Shown here: in pieces, positions 23,398 through 33,439 of the stretch
Position numbering within the stretch: position 1 is the stretch's first letter
Layout: every line of letters begins with the position of its first letter
Assembly: GCA_036971475.1 (NCBI GenBank)
Contig: JBAIZL010000002.1
Span: forward strand, 1,391,113-1,455,112
Source of the DNA: Prosapia bicincta
Taxonomy: Eukaryota; Arthropoda; Insecta; Hemiptera; Cercopidae
Direction of reading: 5' to 3'
DNA length: 64,000 nt
Notes under the pieces: model-generated
The model's input: the letters and a program-made list of their open reading frames with translations, nothing else
Databases searched by the model: none
What the model was told of the DNA's origin: nothing
Program-made: the position numbers and the translations under genes

Positions 23398-23944
23398 CTA
23401 AAAATTAAAAGTTTGTTTTAGTAAATTTATCAACACAAGTAATAAAGACAAAAAAGTCAACTCCTAACTAGGTCAACCAAGAAAAATATTACTTAATTTA
23501 CATTTTATTAAATTATTACAATTTGTATAAACACAATAACATAACCTATGCGTTAAAACAGGTGTTTTACTATATAATCAATAACTTAAAATCAGCTGTT
23601 TTATGAAATCATTTGCTATCACTTATTTTAAGCCAAATGGGATAAAATGACTTTTGTGAAAAATGTTTTTTTCATATAGAACTAAAATTATTCCAATACG
23701 TTTAATTATTGAAATAATATTTGAAAAAAACTATATTAACATCAAGTGTCATCCACTACAAGTTTAAAAATGTATTTGTACTTGAGTGGATGAATAAAAA
23801 GTATTTTAATAACGATTGAAAACTTGAACAAGGTTTATGTATAGAGGGAGTGTGAACTAATACGTAGACATAAGTAAATTATTCTAATATATTCTATTTC
23901 TTCATTCTTAAACAAGAAACTCATACAATTTAATCTTAACTCAC
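23398..23944 (-). other. intron of gene 2 (547 bp)
   Basis: GTGAGT donor at 23939-23944 and TTTTTAG acceptor just above 23397. Most of it is copy 3 of the interspersed repeat. Confidence 0.82.
23436..23829 (-). mobile_element. interspersed repeat, copy 3 (in gene 2 intron)
   Basis: Reverse complement of the element at 6697-7109 and 17745-18181: it begins CAAGTAATAAAGAC and ends AATAACGATTGAAAACTTGAAC. It occupies about 70% of the intron without touching the splice sites. Confidence 0.78.
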
Positions 23945-23962
23945 CACGGTCGCTTTTGCCAT
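23945..23962 (-). CDS. gene 2, exon 1 (start codon exon)
   Basis: ATG GCA AAA GCG ACC GTG (MAKATV), then a GTGAGT donor in phase 0. Joined to exon 2 it gives MAKATV-SFIIVLILAGV, closely matching MFKAVL-SFAIVLLVASI of gene 4. The ATG lies 25 nt below an initiator TTCATCG and 55 nt below TATAAAA, the same TATA-to-ATG distance as in gene 4. Confidence 0.87.
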
Positions 23963-23986
23963 GTTGAAGTTGTGAACAAGATTCGA

Positions 23987-24074
23987 TGAATCAAGAACCG
24001 AACATCAGCATTTTATAGGATTTTTTTGATCGTAATGAAAGACATATTTTTGACCAGATTTTAAATTCGCCTAT
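23987..24074 (-). promoter_or_regulatory. gene 2 promoter
   Basis: TATAAAATG with its TATAAAA at 24011-24017 and an initiator A at 23987 (30 bp). GGCGAATTTAAAAT at 24058-24074 is the shared upstream motif, here one T shorter than in genes 1, 3 and 4. Confidence 0.8.
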
Positions 24075-25049
24075 ATTGCCATTTGAGGTTTCATAGGCAT
24101 TTTGACAAATGAATTTATAAAAACATTTATTAAATTTTAATTTTTAGATTTTGTTGTTGTAGGAGACATACGAATTAAATTATTTTAAGAATCTTTATAG
24201 AAAATAGAAACAAAAACCTCGCAAATAGCTTGAAGCTAAAACTGTATCATTGCACACAAAAATCTAAATTAATGGTATGTGCAATTTATCAAGTGTATAG
24301 TCTCATTTGTGTAAATGTCCCAGACTACAGTTCGTGCTTCATAAAAATTTGTTTCCCGACAGAGACGGAATGCCTCTCATCATTATTAAACGTTTTAGAT
24401 ATTTGTCGTTTTTCACCTGTATTACTCAAGTGCTATACGTCAAAACGTCTCAAATTTTGGAAAAAACGTTTCTTTCAACATTCGAAGCCGATTTAATTTA
24501 AGAATATTCTAAGTAGGTTTCGCACTGTTATATTAAAGTACATTCATATTTTAGTATGTAGCATTCTAATTTTAACCTTCTGTAATTTTCCAAACTTGTC
24601 AGATAAAGACTTTCTTTAGGGAACGCTTTGCAATACACATTGATTGAGAATGTACAGCAATGAGTACATTTAGGGTTACGAGAGATATGTCAAATTGACT
24701 CTAATTTCAGTTCACCTTAATCAAAAACTAAGTGTTAACGTTGAGCGGTATGAAAGACATATCAAATAGAGGACTTGTTCAATACCAGCAGTTTTGCAAA
24801 GTATCTTGATTGTATTACGTGTCAAAGTTTACAGTCACATGAAACATATCAGCTTACGGACTTGTATTACACAGGCGTTTTTCATGCCTGGCTATTTACA
24901 ATGTTTCAGAATCGAATAATTAGTTGTAAAAGTTTATTTGTCCTAGAAATACGTGAAATGGAGGAATTATTCAATTACAGGGTTTGTTTAGCCCTTCTGG
25001 ATCAAAAACTGTACATTAGTCCTTATGTTTAACGCCAGAAAACCTTGTA
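24075..25049. other. no gene seen; diverged repeat relatives
   Basis: AT-rich upstream DNA of gene 2. From about 24640, phrases such as GTTACGAGAGATATGTCAAAT and CTTGTTCAATACCAG show that old, diverged copies of the neighbouring 95/174-bp satellite extend to about 25030. ORFs at 24230-24501 and 24775-25032 carry no recognisable features. Confidence 0.55.
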
Positions 25050-27050
25050 GAATGGAAGGGCTTGTTTAATGCTAGACATTCTTCAGGGCATCTTGTTGGT
25101 AAAATGTGACCTAGTGTTTAGTTTCAACGTTATAAGACACATGAAGGCCTTGATCAATGCCAGGTTATAATCAGCTCATCTTGTAACTTAAAGTCTGTGT
25201 TTATCGTGACGAGATATAGTCAGATGGGAGGCCTTCGTTAAGCAAGGTATTTTTCAGAACATCTTGGTCGAAAAACGTGACCTAGTGTCTAGGTTTACGT
25301 TATAAAACATGCCCCATGAAGGCCTTGATAATTACCAGATGTAATCAGCACATCTTGTAAGCTTAAGGCTGTGTTTATCGTGACGAGATATAGTCAGATG
25401 GAAACCCTTGGTTAAGCAAGGTATTATTCAGAACATCTTGGTCGAAAAATGTGACCTAATGTCTAGGTTTAAGTTATAAAACATTCCCCATGAAGGCCTT
25501 GATCATTACCAGATATAATCAGCACATCTTGTAAGCTTAAGTCTGTGTTTATCGTGACGAGATATAGTCAGATAGAAACCCTTGGTTAAGCAAGGTATTA
25601 TTCAGAGCATCTTGGTCGAAAAATGTGACCTAATGTCTAGGTTAACGTTATAAAACATGGCCTATGAAGGCCTTGATCATTACCAGATATAATCAGCACA
25701 TCTTGTAACTTAAAGTCTGTGTTTATCGTGACGAGATATAGTCAGATGGAAGGCCTTCGTTAAGCCAGGTATTTTTCAGAACAACTTGGTCGAAAAATGT
25801 GACCTAGTGTCTAGCTTTACGTTATAAAACATGCCCCATTAAGGCCTTGATCATTACCAGATATAATCACCACATCTTGTAAGCTTAAGTCTGTGTTTAT
25901 CGTGACGAGATATAGTCAGATGGAAGGCCCTCGTTAAGCAAGGTATTATTCAGAGCATCTTGGTCGAAAAATGTGACGTAATGTCTAGCTTAACCGTTAT
26001 AAGACACACGTCAGATGAATGCCTTGATCATTACCAGATATAATCACCACATCTTGTAAGCTTAAGTCTGTGTTTATCGTGACGAGATATATTCAGATGG
26101 AAACCCTTGGTTAAGCAAGGTATTATTCAGAGCATCTTGGTCGAAAAATGTGACCTAATGTCTAGGTTTACGTTATAAAACATGCCCTATGAAGGCCTTG
26201 ATCATTACCAGAGATAATCAGCACATCTTGTAAGCTTAAGTCTGTGTTTATCGTGACGAGATATATTCAGATGGAAACCCTTGGTTAAGCAAGGTATTAT
26301 TCAGAGCATCTTGGTCGAAAAATGTGACCTAATGTCTAGGTTTACGTTATAAAACATGCCCTATGAAGGCCTTGATCATTACCAGAGATAATCAGCACAT
26401 CTTGTAAGCTTAAGTCTGTGTTTATCGTGACGAGATATATTCAGATGGAAACCCTTGGTTAAGCAAGGTATTATTCAGAGCATCTTGGTCGAAAAATGTG
26501 ACCTAATGTCTAGGTTTACGTTATAAAACATGCCCTATGAAGGCCTTGATCATTACCAGAGATAATCAGCACATCTTGTAAGCTTAAGTCTGTGTTTATC
26601 GTGACGAGATATAGTCAGATGGAAAACCTTGGTTAAGCAAGGTATTATTCAGAGCATCTTGGTCGAAAAATGTGACGTAATGTCTAGGTTAACCGTTATA
26701 AGACACACGTCAGATGAATGCTTTGATCATTACCAGATATAATCAGCACATCTTGTAAGCTTAAGTCTGTGTTTATCGTGACGAGATATAGTCAGATGGA
26801 AGGCCTTCGTTAAGCAAGGTATTATTCAGAACATCTTGGTCGAAAAATGTGACGTAATGTCTAGGTTTACGTTATAAAACATGCCCCATGAAGGCCTTGA
26901 TCATTACCAGATATAATCACCACATCTTGTAAGCTTAAGTCTGTGTTTATCGTGACGAGATATAGTCAGATGGAAAACCTTGGTTAAGCAAGGTATTATT
27001 CAGAGCATCTTGGTCGAAAAATGTGACGTAATGTCTAGGTTGACCGATAA
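25050..27050. repeat. 174-bp satellite array
   Basis: About 11-12 copies; GCACATCTTGTAAGCTTAAG recurs at 26221 and 26395. Each unit is two unequal halves that both begin CCTTG.T...A and contain .CATCTTG, so it looks like a dimer of an ancestral unit of about 87-95 bp. The first copies are the most diverged, the middle ones almost identical. Confidence 0.93.
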
Positions 27051-27059
27051 AAGAAACGT

Positions 27060-27955
27060 ATCGTTTAAAAGCCTTTATCAATGCCAGATATTTTTCTGGT
27101 TGTATGCATTGAAAGGTACAATTTATAGGTTATTTTTAAGATCAAAAGACACATGTCACATGAAGGACTTAATTTATTTCAGACATTATTCGCTCATCTG
27201 AATCGAAAACTGTAATATAGTATCGATGTTTAACGTTACGAGACAGATGTCAATTAGAGCCCTTGATTAGTGTCAGACAATATTAAGCTCACCTGAAGCG
27301 AATACTGTAATATTGTATCGATGTTTAACGTTACGAGACATATGTCAAATAGAGCCCTTGATTATTGTCAGACAATATTAAGCTCACCTGAAGCGAATAC
27401 TGTAATATTGTATCGATGTTTAACGTTACGAGACAGATGTCAAATAGAGCCTTTGATTAGTGTCAGACAAAATTAGGCTCACCTGAAGCGAATTCTGTAA
27501 TATTGTATCGATGTTTAACATTACGAGAGATATGTCAAATAGAGCCCTTGATTAGAGTCAGACAATATTAAGCTCACCTTATCGAAAGCTGTAACATAGT
27601 ATCGATGTTTAACGTTACGAGACAGATGTCAATTAGAGCCCTTGATTAGTGTCAGATAATATTAAGCTCACCTGAATCGAAAACAGTAATATAGTATCGA
27701 TGTTAAACGTTACGAGACAGATGTCAATTAGAGCCCTTGATTAGTGTCAGACAATATTAAGCTCACCTTATCGAAAGCTGTAACATAGTATCGATGTTTA
27801 ACGTTACGAGACAGATGTCAATTAGAGCCCTTGATTAGTGTCAGACAATATTAACCTCACCTGAATCGAAAACTGTAATATAGTATCGATGTTTAACGTT
27901 ACGAGACGGATGTCAATTAGAGCCCTTGATTAGTGTCAGACAATATTAAGTTCAT
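27060..27955. repeat. 95-bp satellite array
   Basis: About nine copies of a 95-bp unit; AGACA.ATGTCAA.TAGAGCC recurs at 27241, 27336 and 27431. Its unit shares CCTTGATTA, TATTAAGCTCA..TGAATCGAAA and AACGTTA.GAGACA with both halves of the adjacent 174-bp unit, so the two arrays have a common origin. Confidence 0.93.
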
Positions 27956-28546
27956 GAGAGATCTTATGAGAGAGTCCAAGTCTAGCGCTACGGAAGCAGA
28001 CTTGTCTCATGGTAAGCAGGTTCATGTTACTCTGGCATCATGTTTTAAGCGATCTTTCTTGTCAATATAAGTTTATCCACTCGTAATTTTATTCTCGTAT
28101 AAATGAAGTTCTGTTTCGAGTTGTATTGACGTTGTTGGTAAATGAGTATATTTCAAGAAAGCATTTTATACGTTATTTGTATTTGTATTTTGGATGGGTT
28201 TTCTTTCGAGTTAAGAGTAGTTTCAACTCAACTAATACTATCAATAAGTAATAACAAACTGCGGATTATAGGATTACTAAAGACTTCAGAATCGTTACTT
28301 GTACTTTCACATTATAAATTGTGTATATCAAAGGTAGAATAAATGTAGGTCTGTTATCTAATATAAGATGTTATAAATGGATACATTGGGTACATAGAAA
28401 TAATCTATATAATAAATGAATTACACTATTCGTTTGGCTAATTTACGTTATGGCCTCACGACACCAACTCAAAACATTTTCCTAAATGTGGATTACATTT
28501 TACTTTACAAAACATAAACGTTATTAGCAATTGAAACATAAAAATG
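27956..28546. other. no gene seen
   Basis: AT-rich sequence between the 95-bp array and the 3' end of gene 3. A 66-codon plus-strand ORF at 28142-28342 is hydrophobic by chance composition and has no supporting signal. Confidence 0.55.
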
Positions 28547-28552
28547 TTTATT
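28547..28552 (-). terminator. candidate polyadenylation signal of gene 3
   Basis: AATAAA on the minus strand 18 nt below the stop codon; a very short 3' UTR is implied, or a later site is used. Confidence 0.5.
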
Positions 28553-28570
28553 AAATATATTTTACATTAA

Positions 28571-30571
28571 TTATCCAGAGCCAGAACCATATCCTACACC
28601 ATAGCCAGTACCAGAGCCATCGTTTCCAGATCCAGAACCATATCCTACACCATAGCCAGTACCAGAGCCATCGTTTCCAGATCCAGAACCATATCCTACA
28701 CCATAGCCAGTATCAGATCCACCATTTCCAGAGCCAGAACCAAATCCTACACCGTAGCCGGAACCAGAGCCTTCTTTTCCAGAACCAGATCCATAACCTG
28801 CACCATAACCAGAACCACTTTTCCCAGTTCCAGAACCATATCCGGCACCAAAACCAGTACCTTCATTTCCTGCGCCAGAGCCATATCCTACACCATAACC
28901 TGAACCAGAAGCATCGTTTCCAGATACAGAACCGTATCCAGCACCATAGCCAGAACCAGATCCGCCATTTCCTGCGCCAGAGCCATATCCTGCACCGTAG
29001 CCGGAACCAGAGCTCTCTTTTCCAGAACCAGATCCATATCCTGCACCATAACCAGAACCATCTTTCCCAGATCCAGAACCATATCCCGCACCATAACCAG
29101 AACCACCTTTTCCAGACCCAGAACCGTATCCGGCACCATAACCAGAAACATCTTTTCCAGATCCAGAACCAAATCCGGTACCAAAACCAGAACCACCTTT
29201 TCCAGATCCAGAACCATATCCGGCACCATAACCAGAACCATCATTTCCAGCACCAGAACCATATCCTACACCGTAACCGGAACCTGAGCTCTCTTTTCCA
29301 GATCCAGAACCGTATCCGCCACCATAGCCAGAACCAGTCCCTTTCAAACTAGTACCAGAGTCATATCCCGCTCCGTAGCTGGAACCAGAGCTTACTTTAG
29401 TACTACCTAAATTGGAAGTAGTGCTTAATTTACTAGTAGCACTGTCTGAACCAGATACGGGGCCTGAACTTCTCTTACTGGCTCCTAATTCAGCCCCAGA
29501 TCCTGAACTATAATCTTCTTTACCAGAACCATATCCTTCGCCATAGCCAGAACCCGAATCTTCGTTACCACTGCCAGAACCAAATCCAGCACCATATCCA
29601 GAGCCAACGCCTTTTTTACCAGAACCAGTTCCATATCCAGCACCGTAACCAGAACTGGAACCTTGTTTTCCGCCCCCAGTACCATATCCAGAACCGTAAC
29701 CAGAACTAGATTCTCTTTTACTACTGCCAGAACCATATCCAGACCCATAGCCAGATCCAGATCCGTCTTTACCATTACCAGTACCATATCCAGCACCATA
29801 ACCAGCCCCAGACCCTTCTTTACCGCTGCCAGTACCAAATCCAGCGCCATAGCCAGAACCAGATCCGTCCTTACCACTGCCACTACCATATCCAGTACCA
29901 TAACCAGCCCCAGACCCTTCTTTACCACTACCAGTACCATATCCCGCTCCATAGCCAGAACCAGAGCCTTCTTTACCGCTGCCAGTACCATAACCAGTAC
30001 CGAAACCAGTACTAGAACCTCCTTTACTGCTGCCAGAACCATATCCAGAGCCATATCCAGAACCAGATGCGTCTTTACCACTGCCTGTACCATATCCAGT
30101 ACCGTAACCAATATTAGAACCTCCTTTACTGCTGCCAGAACCATATCCAGCACCATAACCAGCCCCAGACCCATCTTTACCACTGCCAGTACCATATCCA
30201 GCACCATAACCAGCCCCAGACCCATCTTTACCACTGCCAGTACCATATCCAGCACCATAACCAGAACCATATCCGTCTTTACCACTACCAGTACCATATC
30301 CTGCTCCATAGCCAGAACCAGAGCCTTCTTTGCCGCTGCCAGAACCATATCCTACACCATATCCTGTTCCACTTCCTCCTGCTCCTGTTCCAATTCCGAT
30401 TCCAACACCTTCTCCTTCTCCACTATCGTCACCCCCGGAGCCATAGCCACTGCCGTATCCGGTTCCAACAGCGCCGTTGCCCGAGCCTTCACCATATCCT
30501 ACACCATAGCCAACACCAGCCGATGCCTTTATGTTAGCAACGGACACAAGCAAAAGGATTGCGAAGTAACC
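28571..30571 (-). CDS. gene 3, exon 2: large secreted (Gly-X)n protein
   Basis: Encodes 666 residues; with exon 1 at 32346-32363 the protein is 672 aa, the longest here. After a TCTCCTTTCAG acceptor in phase 0 it reads GYFAILLLVSVANIKAS (signal-peptide core), with the mature chain from about SAGVGYG. Domain order: a (GX)n N-region with a GGDDSGEGEG acidic patch near residue 55; about 16 units of about 17 residues (GSGYGAGYGTGSGKDG-like); a Gly-poor linker at about residues 385-435 (ELGASKRSSG, SATSKLSTTSN); and about 17 more units of 15-17 residues, ending GYGSGSG-stop. Every unit carries a Tyr pair, and nearly every one a Lys next to Glu, Asp or Gly. The linker aligns with the basic linker of gene 1 (SGTELKRKKR, ATSKLTNILG), so genes 1 and 3 are sisters. 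Probable role: extracellular structural protein. An apparent ATG five codons upstream (MFSFQ) is intronic: those codons are the polypyrimidine tract and acceptor. Confidence 0.85.
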   Translation of the reverse strand, partial: GYFAILLLVSVANIKASAGVGYGVGYGEGSGNGAVGTGYGSGYGSGGDDSGEGEGVGIGIGTGAGGSGTGYGVGYGSGSGKEGSGSGYGAGYGTGSGKDGYGSGYGAGYGTGSGKDGSGAGYGAGYGTGSGKDGSGAGYGAGYGSGSSKGGSNIGYGTGYGTGSGKDASGSGYGSGYGSGSSKGGSSTGFGTGYGTGSGKEGSGSGYGAGYGTGSGKEGSGAGYGTGYGSGSGKDGSGSGYGAGFGTGSGKEGSGAGYGAGYGTGNGKDGSGSGYGSGYGSGSSKRESSSGYGSGYGTGGGKQGSSSGYGAGYGTGSGKKGVGSGYGAGFGSGSGNEDSGSGYGEGYGSGKEDYSSGSGAELGASKRSSGPVSGSDSATSKLSTTSNLGSTKVSSGSSYGAGYDSGTSLKGTGSGYGGGYGSGSGKESSGSGYGVGYGSGAGNDGSGYGAGYGSGSGKGGSGFGTGFGSGSGKDVSGYGAGYGSGSGKGGSGYGAGYGSGSGKDGSGYGAGYGSGSGKESSGSGYGAGYGSGAGNGGSGSGYGAGYGSVSGNDASGSGYGVGYGSGAGNEGTGFGAGYGSGTGKSGSGYGAGYGSGSGKEGSGSGYGVGFGSGSGNGGSDTGYGVGYGSGSGNDGSGTGYGVGYGSGSGNDGSGTGYGVGYGSGSG

Positions 30572-32345
30572 CTGAAAGGAGAACAATATTTTAGTAAAAT
30601 CAGAAATAAATAAAAATAAGGCGACCTTAATGAGTCAAGAATAATTTTAAAGCTCGTTGAAACAATCGTCTCATATTGTAAATAATATTATACGATTGAC
30701 AAAATGGCGAATAAAAAGAATAAAATCGTAAAATTGTAAAGAGAAAATAATGACTTACAGGCGTCATGTAGAACAGTTTTTAAAATTGAAATTTACTTAG
30801 AGACGACAAACTGTTTATCTTAAAACGCCAGCTGTAGGAGCTGAGAGGTGACGAGGCCTTGGCAAACTGTACTTTGATGAATATATTTTAGAATCAAGTA
30901 TTAATTATATACACGTGACTATAACATCGACTGCACAAATTTTCAATGTGCGTATATGCTTATAACTTATTTGATCAAACAATGAACGTGTATATAATCT
31001 GGCTTTGGTTTTATAGAATTTGACGTTTCAATGCTCTCAGACATAAATTCCTGACAGAATGGGTTGCTTTCGGGAGGAACTGAGACAACGGGAGGGGGTA
31101 ATACGTCACTTGTACAGGAGAGACTTACGCCCTATCGGAGAAACTATGTTGTCGATTCGTTTTTCACAATGTTAAAATGTGTAAGGAATAAAAACATGAA
31201 ATCTGCTGCTCAAATAGAGAGGGGAGAAGCATGATTTGAAGGAAGCAGAACTCCATGAGAGATAATAGTTTGTTTATCAAAGACAAGTGTCATAGAAGTA
31301 CTAAAACTCAATTTCACACAACATATTTATGTTTTAAATGTCGCGACTACTATTTTTCAATCGTCAAGGAAACCTGTCAAAATTTGGAGGAAGTGTATTT
31401 AATCATTAATTCAATTACGCAACGCTAACATATATTTATTTTATATACCAACTAACGTTGGCAAGATTAAGTTAATTAGAGACAAAGCTTATGAGACAAA
31501 TTCACAACGGTAAATAATAAGAGTTCACTTCAATTCTCATTACACACTACTTTATTAATACATACAGACTAGTTTCGCCGACTTTGTCTCCTCCATCAGT
31601 CATTGGCAACGTTGCGTCGTCGTCGATACTAACCTCTATGTATTATTAAACTAGTGTCGACTGAACTCGTTTAATATTTACGCTTGTTGATGGGAAAATA
31701 ATTGACAAAACAGGATGAAGATATTAAGCATTTTGTGAGAATGTATTGAGATCTATTGTTTTTTACAAAAATTATGCTATAGTATTATATTGATCTCACA
31801 AATCAAGTGCAAATCCAAGTTATTATTATAAACCTTTCACATTTGTAATTAGTTCGAAATTTTTTTTTTTATTGTAAAAATACCCGACAAAAGCAACACC
31901 TGGGATTAAAACTCCGATACATTTATTACAAATGTCTTGTGCCCTTCATTTTTTATAGTTTGTCCAGTAATTTAGACATGGAAGCAGAAGCTTCAAATCC
32001 AACCAGTTGGAAATCCCGTCAACCAGACTGGTAGAATGTGTAACGCTTTCAGAATGTCTATAGGAAAACTAAGATTGCAAAAATCTAGATAGTGGTAGCT
32101 TCCGGATTAATTACCTTAATCTTTCTTCAATTTTAAAGTAAATAAAGGTATAGGCATGGAGTACTTTTGTATCTTTTGAAACATCTTGTATCACCATGGA
32201 TTTGCTATTGCAACTGTTGCAAAGAAGTAACAGTAATGAAAAATTCAAGCTTTTATCAGCCCTGAATTTGTTTCCGTTAATCAAATATTAAAAACATTAC
32301 ATAAAAAATTAGTTCCTTTTACACCATAAAATATTTCTGACTTAC
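30572..32345 (-). other. intron of gene 3 (about 1.77 kb)
   Basis: GTAAGT donor at 32340-32345 and TTTCAG acceptor at 30572-30577. Its downstream part is similar to the gene 1 intron near exon 2. It contains an inverted repeat at 31547-31655; the rest shows nothing recognisable. Confidence 0.75.
31547..31655. repeat. inverted-repeat element
   Basis: The left arm ACTTTATTAATACATACAGA at about 31549 pairs imperfectly with the right arm CTCTATGTATTATTAAACTAG ending near 31653. The interior, read on the minus strand, has GGAGGAGACAAAGTCGGCG followed by AAAC, loosely like the motif at 22711-22755. Confidence 0.55.
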
Positions 32346-32363
32346 CAGAATGGCTTTTCCCAT
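32346..32363 (-). CDS. gene 3, exon 1 (start codon exon)
   Basis: ATG GGA AAA GCC ATT CTG (MGKAIL), then a GTAAGT donor in phase 0. Joined to exon 2 it gives MGKAIL-GYFAILLLVSV, matching the family pattern. The 33-nt 5' UTR contains CATTGCCTTCAAAGC, close to CATTGAAAAGCCTTCAAAGC of gene 4. Confidence 0.82.
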
Positions 32364-32395
32364 CTTTCCTTTGGTCTGGATTGCTTTGAAGGCAA

Positions 32396-32486
32396 TGATG
32401 GAGTTTCCATCTCTGCAGTTAGATTTTATAAGACGGTCTGACTTCGTCAAGTATATCTTTCATTCGAAGGTTTTAAAATTCGCTAT
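32396..32486 (-). promoter_or_regulatory. gene 3 promoter
   Basis: TATAAAA at 32424-32430, initiator ATCATTG with its A at 32396 (34 bp), and the shared motif ATAGCGAATTTTAAAA at 32471-32486. Confidence 0.8.
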
Positions 32487-32830
32487 TACTCAAGCTAAAA
32501 TTAATTTAACATTCGGGGTATTATTTATGAAGGCTTGGATCTCGACCATATAGCATGCATTCTTGGAAGCTTTGAAAATAACAATCTTAATGTTAAAAAT
32601 TCACATTAAATTGAACGTAAAGATAAAATCTTCTAAATTCAAAGTATATAGTTGCATTTAAAGTAATAAACAATTTGTCAAACGTTGAGGTTGTTCAAGT
32701 TCCATCTGATCAAATAGAACAGTAGACGGTAAATGCATCTTAGACATGGAAAATATGACTTGACAGCGAGTAAATACTTTTGACATATCCAGCACTTACT
32801 GAATGATTTAGATGTTGCAAATATACTGCC
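32424..32830. repeat. duplicated promoter-upstream segment, copy B
   Basis: Counterpart of 14961-15345 upstream of gene 1, with the same ordered blocks. Similarity fades after the GAGTAA.TACTTT block near 32780. Confidence 0.82.
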
Positions 32831-33439
32831 AGTAATAGATTCCCTATGTTGAAATTGTTCTCATATTTAATAAACAAAATGCTGATAAATATTAACAAAA
32901 TGCATGAATTAGTTTCAATGTAATGTTAAATACATTATTTATTTTGTAAAAAATACAAATGTTGATTTTTTTAATTGACACGTTAATGTTTGAATAGGGT
33001 GATAAGTGATTTGGGAAATTGAAGAGCTATCATAACGCAAGGAAAATAATATTCAACTGGAAATATTAAGAAATTCATTTGTAATAATTATTAACAATAT
33101 AATAAAGTCCATATAAAAACATAATTTATGCTTAGAATAAACTTATAAAAATAATTTTGAGGATAAAACCATTTACCGAGTGTAGTATATAGGAAAAAAT
33201 CTTGTGAAATAGTATGGTTTTAGAAAATCGAGTATAAAGTACCAATGCACTAGCTTTTACTCAGTAGAATTTCGTCTGTCAATTGAACTTTGTTGGTAGG
33301 TCAACACCGAAGAATATCAAACCAAACTCCTTACCTTTAAGTATAAACATAGTGTATTTATGAAAATTATTGTCCTGAAATTCATGTTATCATTTTGAAT
33401 GACCATTTATGACAAACGATTTTAGGGGATTTTCTTAAA
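32831..33439. other. no gene seen
   Basis: AT-rich sequence between the gene 3 upstream region and the 162-bp array. Confidence 0.6.

Noticed and set aside
30572..30586. MFSFQ as the true start of gene 3
   Set aside because: These codons are the polypyrimidine tract and CAG acceptor; the same sequence in gene 1 has no ATG.
28888..30613. Long alternative-frame and antisense ORFs over gene 3
   Set aside because: Shadows of the repeat; the Thr/Ser-rich antisense product and the Val/Leu/Met-rich frame have no start context or exon structure.
30759..30767. ATG ACG CCT followed by GTAAGT as exon 1 of gene 3
   Set aside because: It would give MTP plus the signal core and has a good donor, but lacks a TATA/initiator and the MxKA pattern. 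The exon at 32346-32363 fits the whole family.
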